From Streptomyces cavernae (GTDB lineage: Bacteria; Actinomycetota; Actinomycetes; Streptomycetales; Streptomycetaceae), in assembly GCF_004023625.1 (NCBI RefSeq), contig NZ_RPDJ01000027.1:1-64000 (forward strand): a stretch of 64,000 bases of DNA, written 5' to 3'. The position numbers were made by a program, and so were the translations under genes. Position 1 is the stretch's first letter, and each line of letters begins with the position of its first letter. Under the pieces are notes generated by a model. The model searched no databases. It saw only the letters and a list, made by a program, of their open reading frames with translations, and had not been told where the DNA came from. This document shows, in pieces, positions 25,770-32,805 of the stretch.

Positions 25770-26771
25770 GTGGAGCGCAGGACGATCGGCGCGGCGGCGC
25801 TCGAAGTGGGAGCTGTCGGACTGGGTTGCATGCCGATGAGCTGGGCGTACACCGCGTCCCGGCAGCATGGCGAGGAGTCGGTGCGTACTGTGCACACCGC
25901 CCTGGACCGGGGGTCCACGCTCCTCGACACCGCCGACATGTACGGACCCTTCACCAACGAGCTCCTGGTCGGCCGCGTCCTGAAGGAGCGGCGCCGGGAC
26001 GCCTTCGTCTCCACCAAGTGCGGGCTCCTGGTGGGCGAGCAGCACATCGTGGCCAACGGCCGGCCCGGATATGTGAAGCGGGCCTGCGATGCCTCGCTGC
26101 GGCGTCTCCAGACGGACGTCATCGATCTCTACCAGCTGCACCGGGCCGATCCGGAAGTGCCGGTGGAGGAGACCTGGGGAGCGATGGCCGAGCTGGTGAC
26201 GGCCGGAAAGGTACGGGCGCTGGGGCTGTGCGCGGTGGGCGCGCGCTCGACCCGGCGGACGGCCGGATCGCGCCTGTACGACGCGACGATCCGGCAGCTG
26301 GAACGGGTCCAGCAGGTCTTCCCGGTGAGCGCGGTGCAGGCCGAGCTGTCGGTGTGGTCGCCGGAGGCGCTGCTGACGCTGCTGCCCTGGTGCGAGGCGC
26401 GCGGCATCGGCTTCCTCGCCGCGATGCCGCTCGGCAACGGTTTCCTCACCGGGACGCTGACGCCCGGCGAGGGCTTCGAACCGGACGACGTCCGGGCCCG
26501 GCACCCGCGCTTCACCGCCGAGATGATGGCGGCGAACCAGCCGATCGTGGCCGGCCTGCGCCGCGTCGCAGGACGCCACGGCGAAGGGGTCACGCCCGCC
26601 CAGGTGGCGCTGGCGTGGGTACTGGCCCAGGGGCGTCACGTGGTCCCGGTGCCGGGCGCCAAGCGGGAACGGTGGGCGGTGGAGAACGCCGCTGCGGCGG
26701 GGCTGGCACTCACGGCTGCGGATCTGGCGGAGGTGGCGGCGTTGCCGGCGGCGCAGGGGTCCTGGGACTGA
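25770..26771 (+). CDS. aldo/keto reductase
   Basis: This 333-residue protein of the AKR superfamily should reduce carbonyl compounds with NADPH. The tetrad is complete: Asp and Tyr in LLDTADMYGP (near 52-58), Lys in VSTKCG (near 83) and His in YQLHRADPEVP (near 122). The C-terminal cofactor block is VVPVPGAKRERW. The GTG at 25770 has GGGAGGG about 10 bases upstream; the longer open frame begins without a ribosome site. The physiological substrate is unknown. It does not form an operon with the next gene, which is 239 bases away. Confidence 0.88.
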   Translation: MERRTIGAAALEVGAVGLGCMPMSWAYTASRQHGEESVRTVHTALDRGSTLLDTADMYGPFTNELLVGRVLKERRRDAFVSTKCGLLVGEQHIVANGRPGYVKRACDASLRRLQTDVIDLYQLHRADPEVPVEETWGAMAELVTAGKVRALGLCAVGARSTRRTAGSRLYDATIRQLERVQQVFPVSAVQAELSVWSPEALLTLLPWCEARGIGFLAAMPLGNGFLTGTLTPGEGFEPDDVRARHPRFTAEMMAANQPIVAGLRRVAGRHGEGVTPAQVALAWVLAQGRHVVPVPGAKRERWAVENAAAAGLALTAADLAEVAALPAAQGSWD

Positions 26772-27010
26772 GCGGGCGCCCGATGCCTGCCGGTGGCTTG
26801 CGGCCGTCCGTTCCGCCCGCCGGAGGGGCCGAAGCCGCGCGGTGCAGGGGCGGGATGAAGAAGGAAGCGGTCATGAGTCGGCGTGGGTGCGGGCAGGCGC
26901 GTGGGTGGGATGCCGGCGGCGAGGGCTGATCGTGGTGGCGGGGATTGGGAACTCGCGGGGCGGCGGCGGTGTAAGAACAGTAGGACCGCTCGCGTCGAAG
27001 GGACTTGATC

Positions 27011-28168
27011 GTGCAACGTCGAGCTGTGACGGCCGTGCTGGCCGCGGCCGCCCTCCTGCTCACGGCCGGCTGCTCCTCGGGCGACGAGGGCGCCTCGGGC
27101 ACCACCCCCACTCCGAGCCGGACGGATACCGGCTCGTCCCCCACACAACAGGCACGGGAGTCGGCGCCTCCGGCCAAGGGCTCGGTGAAGGTCGTGCGGA
27201 CCGTCACCGAGGGCCTGAAGTCACCGTGGGGCCTGGCCCCGCTGCCGGACGGCGACCTGCTGGTCTCCTCGCGCGACGAGGGCACGATCGTCCGGGTCGA
27301 CGCGAACAGCGGCAAGAAGACGGAGCTGGGCACCGTGCCGGGCGTCTCCCCGGAAGGCGAGGGCGGCCTGCTCGGCATCGCGCTCTCGCCTGCCTACGCC
27401 TCGGACCACCAGGTGTACGCCTACTTCACGACGGAGTCGGACAACCGCATCGTCCGCATGATCTACGACGAGCAGAAGCCGTCGGGCGAGCAGTTGGGCG
27501 CGCCGGACACGATCCTCAAGGGCATCCCGAAGGGCTTCATCCACAACGGCGGCCGGATCGCCTTCGGTCCGGACAAGATGCTGTACGCGGGGACGGGCGA
27601 GTCGGGTGAGCGGGGCCTGTCGCAGGACAAGGAGTCGCTGGGCGGCAAGATCCTTCGGATGACCCCGGAGGGTGATCCCGCTCCGGGCAACCCGTTCGGT
27701 GACTCGGTGGTGTATTCGTACGGTCACCGCAATGTCCAGGGCCTGGCGTGGGACGACAAGCAGCGGCTGTGGGCAGCGGAGTTCGGCCAGGACACCTGGG
27801 ACGAGCTGAACCAGATCAAGCCGGGCGACAACTACGGCTGGCCGGAGGCGGAGGGCCGGAGCGACGACTCCGGGTACCACAACCCGGTCGCCCAGTGGAG
27901 GACGGACGAGGCGTCGCCGAGCGGTATCGCCTACGCCGAGGGCTCGATCTGGATGGCGGGACTGAGGGGCAAGCGCCTGTGGCGGATCCCCCTCGAGGGC
28001 ACGGAGGTGTCGGCCGACCCGCAGGCCTTCCTGACGGAGGAGTACGGCCGGCTGCGCACGGTGGTCGCGGCGGGCGGCGACAGGCTGTGGCTGATGACGA
28101 GCGAGACGGACGGCCGCGGCACCCCGGAGCAGGGCGACGACCGAATACTGGAGTTGCGCGTGAGCTGA
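27011..28168 (+). CDS. PQQ-type glucose/sorbosone dehydrogenase lipoprotein
   Basis: This 385-residue lipoprotein has a signal peptide (QRRAVTAVLAAAALLLTAGC) with lipobox LTAGC, a Ser/Thr-rich linker, then a six-bladed beta-propeller of the soluble aldose dehydrogenase family. Typical blocks are SPWGLAPLPDGDLLVS, GEGGLLGIALSPAY, YSYGHRNVQGLAW and ELNQIKPGDNYGWPE. Relatives oxidise sugars with PQQ; no PQQ synthesis genes are in the window, so the cofactor supply is unclear. The GTG at 27011 has GAAGGGA upstream. It is cell-surface anchored by inference. Confidence 0.88.
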   Translation: MQRRAVTAVLAAAALLLTAGCSSGDEGASGTTPTPSRTDTGSSPTQQARESAPPAKGSVKVVRTVTEGLKSPWGLAPLPDGDLLVSSRDEGTIVRVDANSGKKTELGTVPGVSPEGEGGLLGIALSPAYASDHQVYAYFTTESDNRIVRMIYDEQKPSGEQLGAPDTILKGIPKGFIHNGGRIAFGPDKMLYAGTGESGERGLSQDKESLGGKILRMTPEGDPAPGNPFGDSVVYSYGHRNVQGLAWDDKQRLWAAEFGQDTWDELNQIKPGDNYGWPEAEGRSDDSGYHNPVAQWRTDEASPSGIAYAEGSIWMAGLRGKRLWRIPLEGTEVSADPQAFLTEEYGRLRTVVAAGGDRLWLMTSETDGRGTPEQGDDRILELRVS

Positions 28169-28190
28169 CGGTGGGTGCGCCGGGGCGGGG

Positions 28191-28391
28191 TCAGCGCTCG
28201 CCGGGCCGCTCGTCCGGCTCGGTGGGCCGTTGCGCGGGTAACCGCATGACCACCTTGCCGGACGCGAGGTCTATCGGGCCCCGCCCCGGGTCGTTGTCAC
28301 CGATGTCCACCCGGGTCGTCGCCAGTCGTTTCTTCTCGTCGTTGGTGTGCTTGCGGCCGGGAGAGAAGATCTCCTCGAACACGTTGAACAC
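28191..28391 (-). CDS. small conserved protein, DUF6191-like
   Basis: This 66-residue protein carries VFNVFEEIFSPGRKHT near its start and GDNDPGRGPIDLASGKVVMR in the middle, the pattern I recall for the actinobacterial DUF6191 family. The GTG at 28391 is chosen because GGGGGAGG lies directly upstream and it begins the conserved part; an upstream ATG would add unconserved residues. The function is unknown. It converges on the sugar dehydrogenase, with 22 bases between stops. Confidence 0.8.
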   Translation of the reverse strand: MFNVFEEIFSPGRKHTNDEKKRLATTRVDIGDNDPGRGPIDLASGKVVMRLPAQRPTEPDERPGER

Positions 28392-28508
28392 GGCGCCTCC
28401 CCCGGACCGGCGGCTCCGGCCCTCCTTGTTCATGGTCGGTCAGGCACTGCTGAAGGTCCAGGGTGGGACGGATCCGTTCGCCTCCCCGGGTCTCGGGGCC
28501 GGGTGGCC

Positions 28509-29561
28509 CTATCCGGCCCGCCGGTCCTGCGGTCCTGGTGGGAACAGGCGCAGCCGGTGGGCGAGGGCGGCTGCCTCGCCGCGGCCCGAGACGGCGAGTT
28601 TGGCGAGGATGTTGGAGACGTGGACGCTGGCCGTCTTCGGGGAGATGAAGAGTTCCTCGGCTATCTGACGGTTGCTGCGGCCGGCGGCGACCAGGCGGAG
28701 GACGTCGCGTTCGCGGCTGGTGAGGCCGAGGGTCTCGGCGGGGTCGGCGGCGGGCGGTGCGGGAGTACAGGTGAGGGTGAGGCGGGCGCGCTGGGCGAGC
28801 AGGGCGGTCGCGTCGGCGAGGGGACGCGCGCCGAGGTGGCCGGCGACCGTGTGGGCCAGCCGCAGCAGATCCGTGGCCCGGTCGCGTTCCGGCTCGCCGC
28901 CGCCGGAGCCGAGCAGGGCTTCGGCGAGACGGTGCCGGACGCGGGCGAGATCGTAGGGCCGCGCCAGAGGTTCGAAGGCGGCGACGGTCTCGGACCAGTC
29001 GAGCGGGGTGTCCCGGCCCTCGGCTCGCAGCAGCTCGGCGCGCACCCACAGGGCGTACGCCTCCCACAACGGCACGGCTGTGGCGAGGGGCTTGGCGGCC
29101 CCGCGGATTCGCCCGAGGACTTCGTCCCGGCCCTGCTCGGCCACCGGCAGCCCGCGTGCCTCCGACTCTGCGATAGCGGCGGTGAGCAGCAGTGGCCAGC
29201 CGTAGCGCTGGGTGCCGGGCGGGAGGCCGGTGTCGAGGGCGCGTTCGAGTTCGGCGCGGGCGTCGAGAAGCCGGTCCTCGGCCGCGGCGACTCCGATGCT
29301 CAGCGCTGCCATCGGCAGGGTGGTCTGCGGCATCGGGTCATGGGTGCCGTAATAGTGACGGGCGTCGGCGAGGTGGCGCGCGGCAGCGGCGGCGTCACCC
29401 CGGCACAGCGCGAGCGCGGCCAGACTGAGGGCGCCGCTGCCGCGGGGCTTGGCGTCCTGGCCGGTCTTCTGCGCGTTGGCCGCGGCTTCGGCGGCCTCGT
29501 CCCAGCGGCCCAGGGAGATCAGCGACTCGCCGAGGTTGCCCCGCGCGTTCGCGGTCTCCAC
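28509..29561 (-). CDS. LuxR/LAL regulator, C-terminal part of a frame-disrupted gene
   Basis: The 350 residues begin ETANARGNLGESLISLGRWD, a helical TPR-like repeat stretch, and end in a LuxR-type helix-turn-helix (LTSRERDVLRLVAAGRSN, EELFISPKTASVHVSNILAK). This is the output half of a large ATP-binding LuxR (LAL/MalT-like) regulator. The GTG at 29561 is only a formal start: there is no ribosome site, and the upstream half of the same protein lies in another frame just before it (29395-31023). The two frames meet at 29542-29561. If expressed alone it would be a DNA-binding domain without its ATPase switch. Confidence 0.75.
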   Translation of the reverse strand: METANARGNLGESLISLGRWDEAAEAAANAQKTGQDAKPRGSGALSLAALALCRGDAAAAARHLADARHYYGTHDPMPQTTLPMAALSIGVAAAEDRLLDARAELERALDTGLPPGTQRYGWPLLLTAAIAESEARGLPVAEQGRDEVLGRIRGAAKPLATAVPLWEAYALWVRAELLRAEGRDTPLDWSETVAAFEPLARPYDLARVRHRLAEALLGSGGGEPERDRATDLLRLAHTVAGHLGARPLADATALLAQRARLTLTCTPAPPAADPAETLGLTSRERDVLRLVAAGRSNRQIAEELFISPKTASVHVSNILAKLAVSGRGEAAALAHRLRLFPPGPQDRRAG

Positions 29562-31023
29562 AGAGCCGGCCCGCGACGGCGGCTTCGGCCATCAGGTCGA
29601 GGTAGCTCAGCGCCGTGGTGGCGGGGTCGCAGCCGCAGGGAGGGTAGACCTCTGCGTAGTCGGCAGGGCGCAGTGCGGCGCGGACCTCGGCGGGGGTGGC
29701 GTCCCACAGTTCCATGGCCCGCTCCAGGAGCCGCAGTTGCTCGGAGTGGGCGTGCCGGCGGCGGGCGGCGACGGAGGCCTCGAGCACGGCGGGCAGGGCC
29801 TTGGCCGCGTCGTGGGCGTGGTACCAGTAACTGGCCAGGCGGGTGGCACGTTCGTCGCCGGGGACGAGAGCCGGGTCGGCTTCCAGGGCCTCGGCGAAGC
29901 GGCGGTTGAGCCGGGAGCGCTCGCCGGGCAGCAGGTCGTCGCTGACGGCCTCGCGGACCAGGGAGTGCCGGAAGCGGTACCCGTCACCGCTCGGCGCGGC
30001 GAGCAGGATGTGGGCGCCGACGGCGACCCGGAGCGCCTCGATGAGGTCGTCCTCGGCGAGTCCGGCGACGGCGGCGAGCAGGTCGTACTCGACGGTGGAA
30101 CCGCCCTCGGCAACGACGCGGGCGACCCGCTGGGAGTCCTCGGGCAGGGCTTCGACGCGGACGAGGAGCAGGTCGCGCAGGGAGTCGGTGAGCCCGGTGC
30201 AGCACCCCTCGTGGGCGGCGACGGCGAGTTCCTCGACGAAGAAGGCGTTGCCGTCGGAGCGTTGGAAGATCTCGTCGACCTGGTCCGGGTCGGGTTGCCG
30301 GGCGAGGATTCCGGCGATCTGGCGGGCCACTTCCGCGCGGTTGAAACGGCCGAGTTCGATGCGGCGGACCGTGCGGAGGCGGTCGAGTTCGGCGAGGAGG
30401 GGGCGCAGCGGGTGGCGGCGGTGGATGTCGTCGGAACGGTAGGTGGCGACGACGACGAGGCGGCCCCGGCGCAGGGTGCGGAAGAGATAGGCGAGGAGAT
30501 GGCGGGTGGAGGCGTCGGCCCAGTGCAGGTCCTCGAGGACAAGGACCACGGTGCGGTCTGCGGCGACTCGTTCCAGGAGGCGGGCGGTGAGCTCGAAGAG
30601 GCGCGCCATGCCTTCCTCGTCGTAGCGCCCGCGGGGGGTGTCGCCGAGTTCGGGCAGGAGCCGGGCGAGCTCCCCCTCCTGTCCCTCGGACGCGGCGGCC
30701 AGCTCGTCGGGGAGCATGCGCCGCAGCGCGCGCAGGGCGGTGGAGAAGGGAGCGAACGGCAGACCGTCGGCGCCGATCTCGACACAGCCGCCGAGCGCGA
30801 CGACGGCCCCCTCGCGACAGGCCGTGGTGGCGAACTCCTCGATCAGCCGGGTCTTGCCGACGCCGGCCTCACCGCCGACGAGCAGTGCCTGCGGTTCTCC
30901 GCCCGGCCCGGCGGCGCGGGCGAGCGCGTCGTTCAAGACTCCCAACTCGTCTGTGCGGCCGACGAACACGGGGCTGACGGACCTGGTCTCCACGGGCCCG
31001 AGCATCGCACAGGGGGCTGACAT
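29395..31023 (-). CDS. LuxR/LAL regulator, N-terminal ATPase part of a frame-disrupted gene
   Basis: This is the STAND/AAA-type ATPase half. FVGRTDELGVLNDALARA is followed by Walker A GGEAGVGKTRLIEEF (near 50), Walker B VLVLEDLHWADAS, an arginine-rich sensor region and helical repeats up to YLDLMAEAAVAGRLCGDRER. After that the frame leaves sensible protein and reads the next part out of frame until the stop at 29395. The ATG at 31023 is uncertain; an ATG six codons on is as likely, and open frame continues upstream through 24-bp repeats. The gene is probably inactivated by an internal deletion, or the assembly has collapsed a repeat. Confidence 0.7.
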   Translation of the reverse strand: MSAPCAMLGPVETRSVSPVFVGRTDELGVLNDALARAAGPGGEPQALLVGGEAGVGKTRLIEEFATTACREGAVVALGGCVEIGADGLPFAPFSTALRALRRMLPDELAAASEGQEGELARLLPELGDTPRGRYDEEGMARLFELTARLLERVAADRTVVLVLEDLHWADASTRHLLAYLFRTLRRGRLVVVATYRSDDIHRRHPLRPLLAELDRLRTVRRIELGRFNRAEVARQIAGILARQPDPDQVDEIFQRSDGNAFFVEELAVAAHEGCCTGLTDSLRDLLLVRVEALPEDSQRVARVVAEGGSTVEYDLLAAVAGLAEDDLIEALRVAVGAHILLAAPSGDGYRFRHSLVREAVSDDLLPGERSRLNRRFAEALEADPALVPGDERATRLASYWYHAHDAAKALPAVLEASVAARRRHAHSEQLRLLERAMELWDATPAEVRAALRPADYAEVYPPCGCDPATTALSYLDLMAEAAVAGRLCGDRERAGQPRRVADLPGPLGRGRRSRGQRAEDRPGRQAPRQRRPQSGRARAVPG

Positions 31024-31087
31024 GACGGCACCGGTTATTGCCGAGGGGACCTCGGCCACGGCGCTCGGCAGCTGCGCGGGCGCGCTC

Positions 31088-31165
31088 ACGGCGGGACCGG
31101 GAATAGGGCTCGCGGCGGGACCGGGAATAGGGCTCGCGGCGGAATCGGGGATGGGGCTCGCGGCG
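31088..31165. repeat. 24-bp tandem repeat upstream of the LuxR gene
   Basis: Three copies of a 24-base unit (core gcgggaccgggaatagggct), two nearly exact and the third diverged. On the minus strand they encode Pro-Ile-Pro-Gly-Pro-Ala-Ala-Ser in frame with the LuxR ATPase, so they could be an N-terminal extension or simply upstream DNA. Nothing else is supported between 31024 and 31342. Confidence 0.75.
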
Positions 31166-31342
31166 GGGACGGGCGGGGATGGGGCGGGTCCTGCGGACAC
31201 GTCCGCGCCCCCCGCCTCCGCGCGACAGCCCCCGTACGGCTGTCCCGCGGCGGCGGGGCGCTCTTCGGCGCGATGGCCCGCGTCAGGCCGCCCCGTTCCT
31301 CCAGGGCAGGCGGGTCCTCCAGGCCGGGCGGGTTCTGCGTCT

Positions 31343-31543
31343 TCACGATGCCGCACGGGCCGGTCGGTGCCAGCGTGGGCGTGTGGTGTGCGACTGGTCC
31401 TCCGGGGACTGTGGCTCCGGTGCGCGGCGGATTCGGGAACGGCGGGCGCGACGGGCCTCTCGGGCTCTGCGGGCCATGCGGTAGTCCTCGGCCTGGCGGA
31501 TCAGTTCGTCGGAGCGGATCTGGTGGAGTTCGTACTCGAACAT
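31343..31543 (-). CDS. small conserved Arg-rich protein, 66 residues
   Basis: The ORF begins MFEYELHQIRSDELIRQAED and continues with a strongly basic helix (RMARRAREARRARRSRIR). AAGGGGA lies six bases before the ATG. Similar small proteins starting MFEYE(L/I) with a basic helix recur in Streptomyces, from memory. The function is unknown; nucleic-acid or membrane-surface binding is a guess from the charge. Confidence 0.7.
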   Translation of the reverse strand: MFEYELHQIRSDELIRQAEDYRMARRAREARRARRSRIRRAPEPQSPEDQSHTTRPRWHRPARAAS

Positions 31544-31759
31544 CTCGTTCCCCTTGAGAGATTCGTTGAGCGATTCCTTGACTTCGCCGAGCGTCCGTCG
31601 GGCGATCCATCGAGGGATCCACGCTCGCTTTCGGCGATGGCTCAACCTTCGTATCCAAGGGGGGTCCGCCACATCGGGAGACTTCCGCATCTTCCCAATG
31701 CGACGGGGCCTTAGAACCGCCGTGAGGCCCCTCAGAGGGTGCTTACTGAGGCGCCCGGC

Positions 31760-32070
31760 GGGCCTAAGGGCTTGCCGGGAAATAAATCGTCGGCGAGCAT
31801 CTGTCCTGAGCTGCAGTGTCAAGACCCGGAGCACGCAAGTTGTATCCCGGCAAGCCCTAAGGGGTCCTTGCACTATGAGCGTCCGATCAGGTCGCGTGGT
31901 CTGGTGCCGTGCATCGCAAGGCGCCGGAAGGTCCTCGTAGCGGAGCTACTAGGACCTTTTGGCAACGCGGCGATGGGGGTGCCCCCTGCTCGAGCGCAGC
32001 CGAGAGCTTGGGGGAGCGGTGCCAGACCACGCGACCCGGGCGGGCATAGTGAAAGGACCCCTAAGGCCCG
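31760..32070. repeat. older imperfect palindrome interrupted by a miniature element
   Basis: The left arm gggcctaagggcttgccggg (31760-31779) is matched by tcccggcaagccctaa (31845-31860) and continues after the inserted element with ggccc (32065-32069). Before insertion the arms would have formed a roughly 21-bp inverted repeat with one mismatch around a 64-base centre. No protein gene is supported from 31544 to 32111. Confidence 0.6.
31861..32061. mobile_element. 201-bp MITE-like inverted-repeat element with TAA flanks
   Basis: The ends are inverted repeats of about 45 bases: ggggtccttgcactatg ... gtcgcgtggtctgg at the left and its mirrored form at the right, differing by a few bases and a 4-base indel. 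The element is flanked on both sides by TAA (31858-31860 and 32062-32064), a likely 3-bp target duplication. Inside are two further hairpins (around 31930-31956 and 31981-32013). It encodes no protein. The inner sequence gctcgagcgcagccgagagc belongs to a repeat I remember from many streptomycete genomes. Confidence 0.75.
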
Positions 32071-32111
32071 GGTGGGTGTGGTGCCGGGCCGCGGAGGGCG
32101 GCCCGCGGCTG

Positions 32112-32711
32112 TCAGCTCGGGGAGGGAAGTCCGAACAGGATGTCGGAGTACTTGGCGACCGCCAGGAGCAGGCCGAGGGCACCGAGCGAGACGCCGGCCC
32201 AGGCGACCGACTTGATCCAGGCGGCCTGCGGACGTACGGGTGCGCCGAACAGCGGCCGGATCAGCACGAGAGCACCGACGATCAGCGCGAGCAGTGCGAA
32301 GACGCCGCCGATGAGTGCGGTTGTCTGCCAGGCATCCCCGTAGACCTCCTTGATCTGCTGGGCGACGCTCGCCGAGGAGGAGGTCCGCAGCTGGCCGATG
32401 AGGGTCTCGCGCGCGGAGGCCACGGTGCCGAGCCAGCTACCGGTCAGCGAGACGACCCCGAGCGCGACGGACACGACGGCGCCGGCACCCTGGCCGACAC
32501 CGGCCTGCGCCCCTGCCGCTTCGGGCTGCTCGTCACCGGCCTCGAAGTACTCGTCGTCTTCGTCGACGGTGTCCTGGGCCTCGGCCCCCGCCGTTTCGTC
32601 CTCGGCGGTGTCGGCAGTCCCCGCGGTCTCGGCGGCTTCGGTCGCCTCCGTGGCCTTTGCGCCCTCCTCTTCGCTCTTCGCTCCGGTCTCGTCAACTGTC
32701 TTCGTAGCCAT
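32112..32711 (-). CDS. membrane protein with acidic N-terminus, function unknown
   Basis: This 199-residue protein begins with about 75 residues rich in Ala, Glu, Thr and Asp and presumably disordered. Three hydrophobic segments follow: VVSVALGVVSLTGSWLG, ALIGGVFALLALIVGALVLI and SVAWAGVSLGALGLLLAVA. No family is recognised. The ATG at 32711 is taken; a GTG three codons upstream is possible. It is divergent from nothing and stands between the MITE-like element and the MMPL gene. Confidence 0.7.
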   Translation of the reverse strand: MATKTVDETGAKSEEEGAKATEATEAAETAGTADTAEDETAGAEAQDTVDEDDEYFEAGDEQPEAAGAQAGVGQGAGAVVSVALGVVSLTGSWLGTVASARETLIGQLRTSSSASVAQQIKEVYGDAWQTTALIGGVFALLALIVGALVLIRPLFGAPVRPQAAWIKSVAWAGVSLGALGLLLAVAKYSDILFGLPSPS

Positions 32712-32805
32712 GCCCGGCACCGTACGGACGCAGTCTGAGAACTCTCTTAACGAAGTAATGATCGCCCGGTGGTCGTCGGGGATCGTCGGTGGTCGCCGGT
32801 CGTGC

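Noticed and set aside
31554..32215. Plus-strand ORFs across the inverted-repeat element
   Set aside because: They read through palindromic repeats in several frames; composition is repeat-driven and no frame is favoured.
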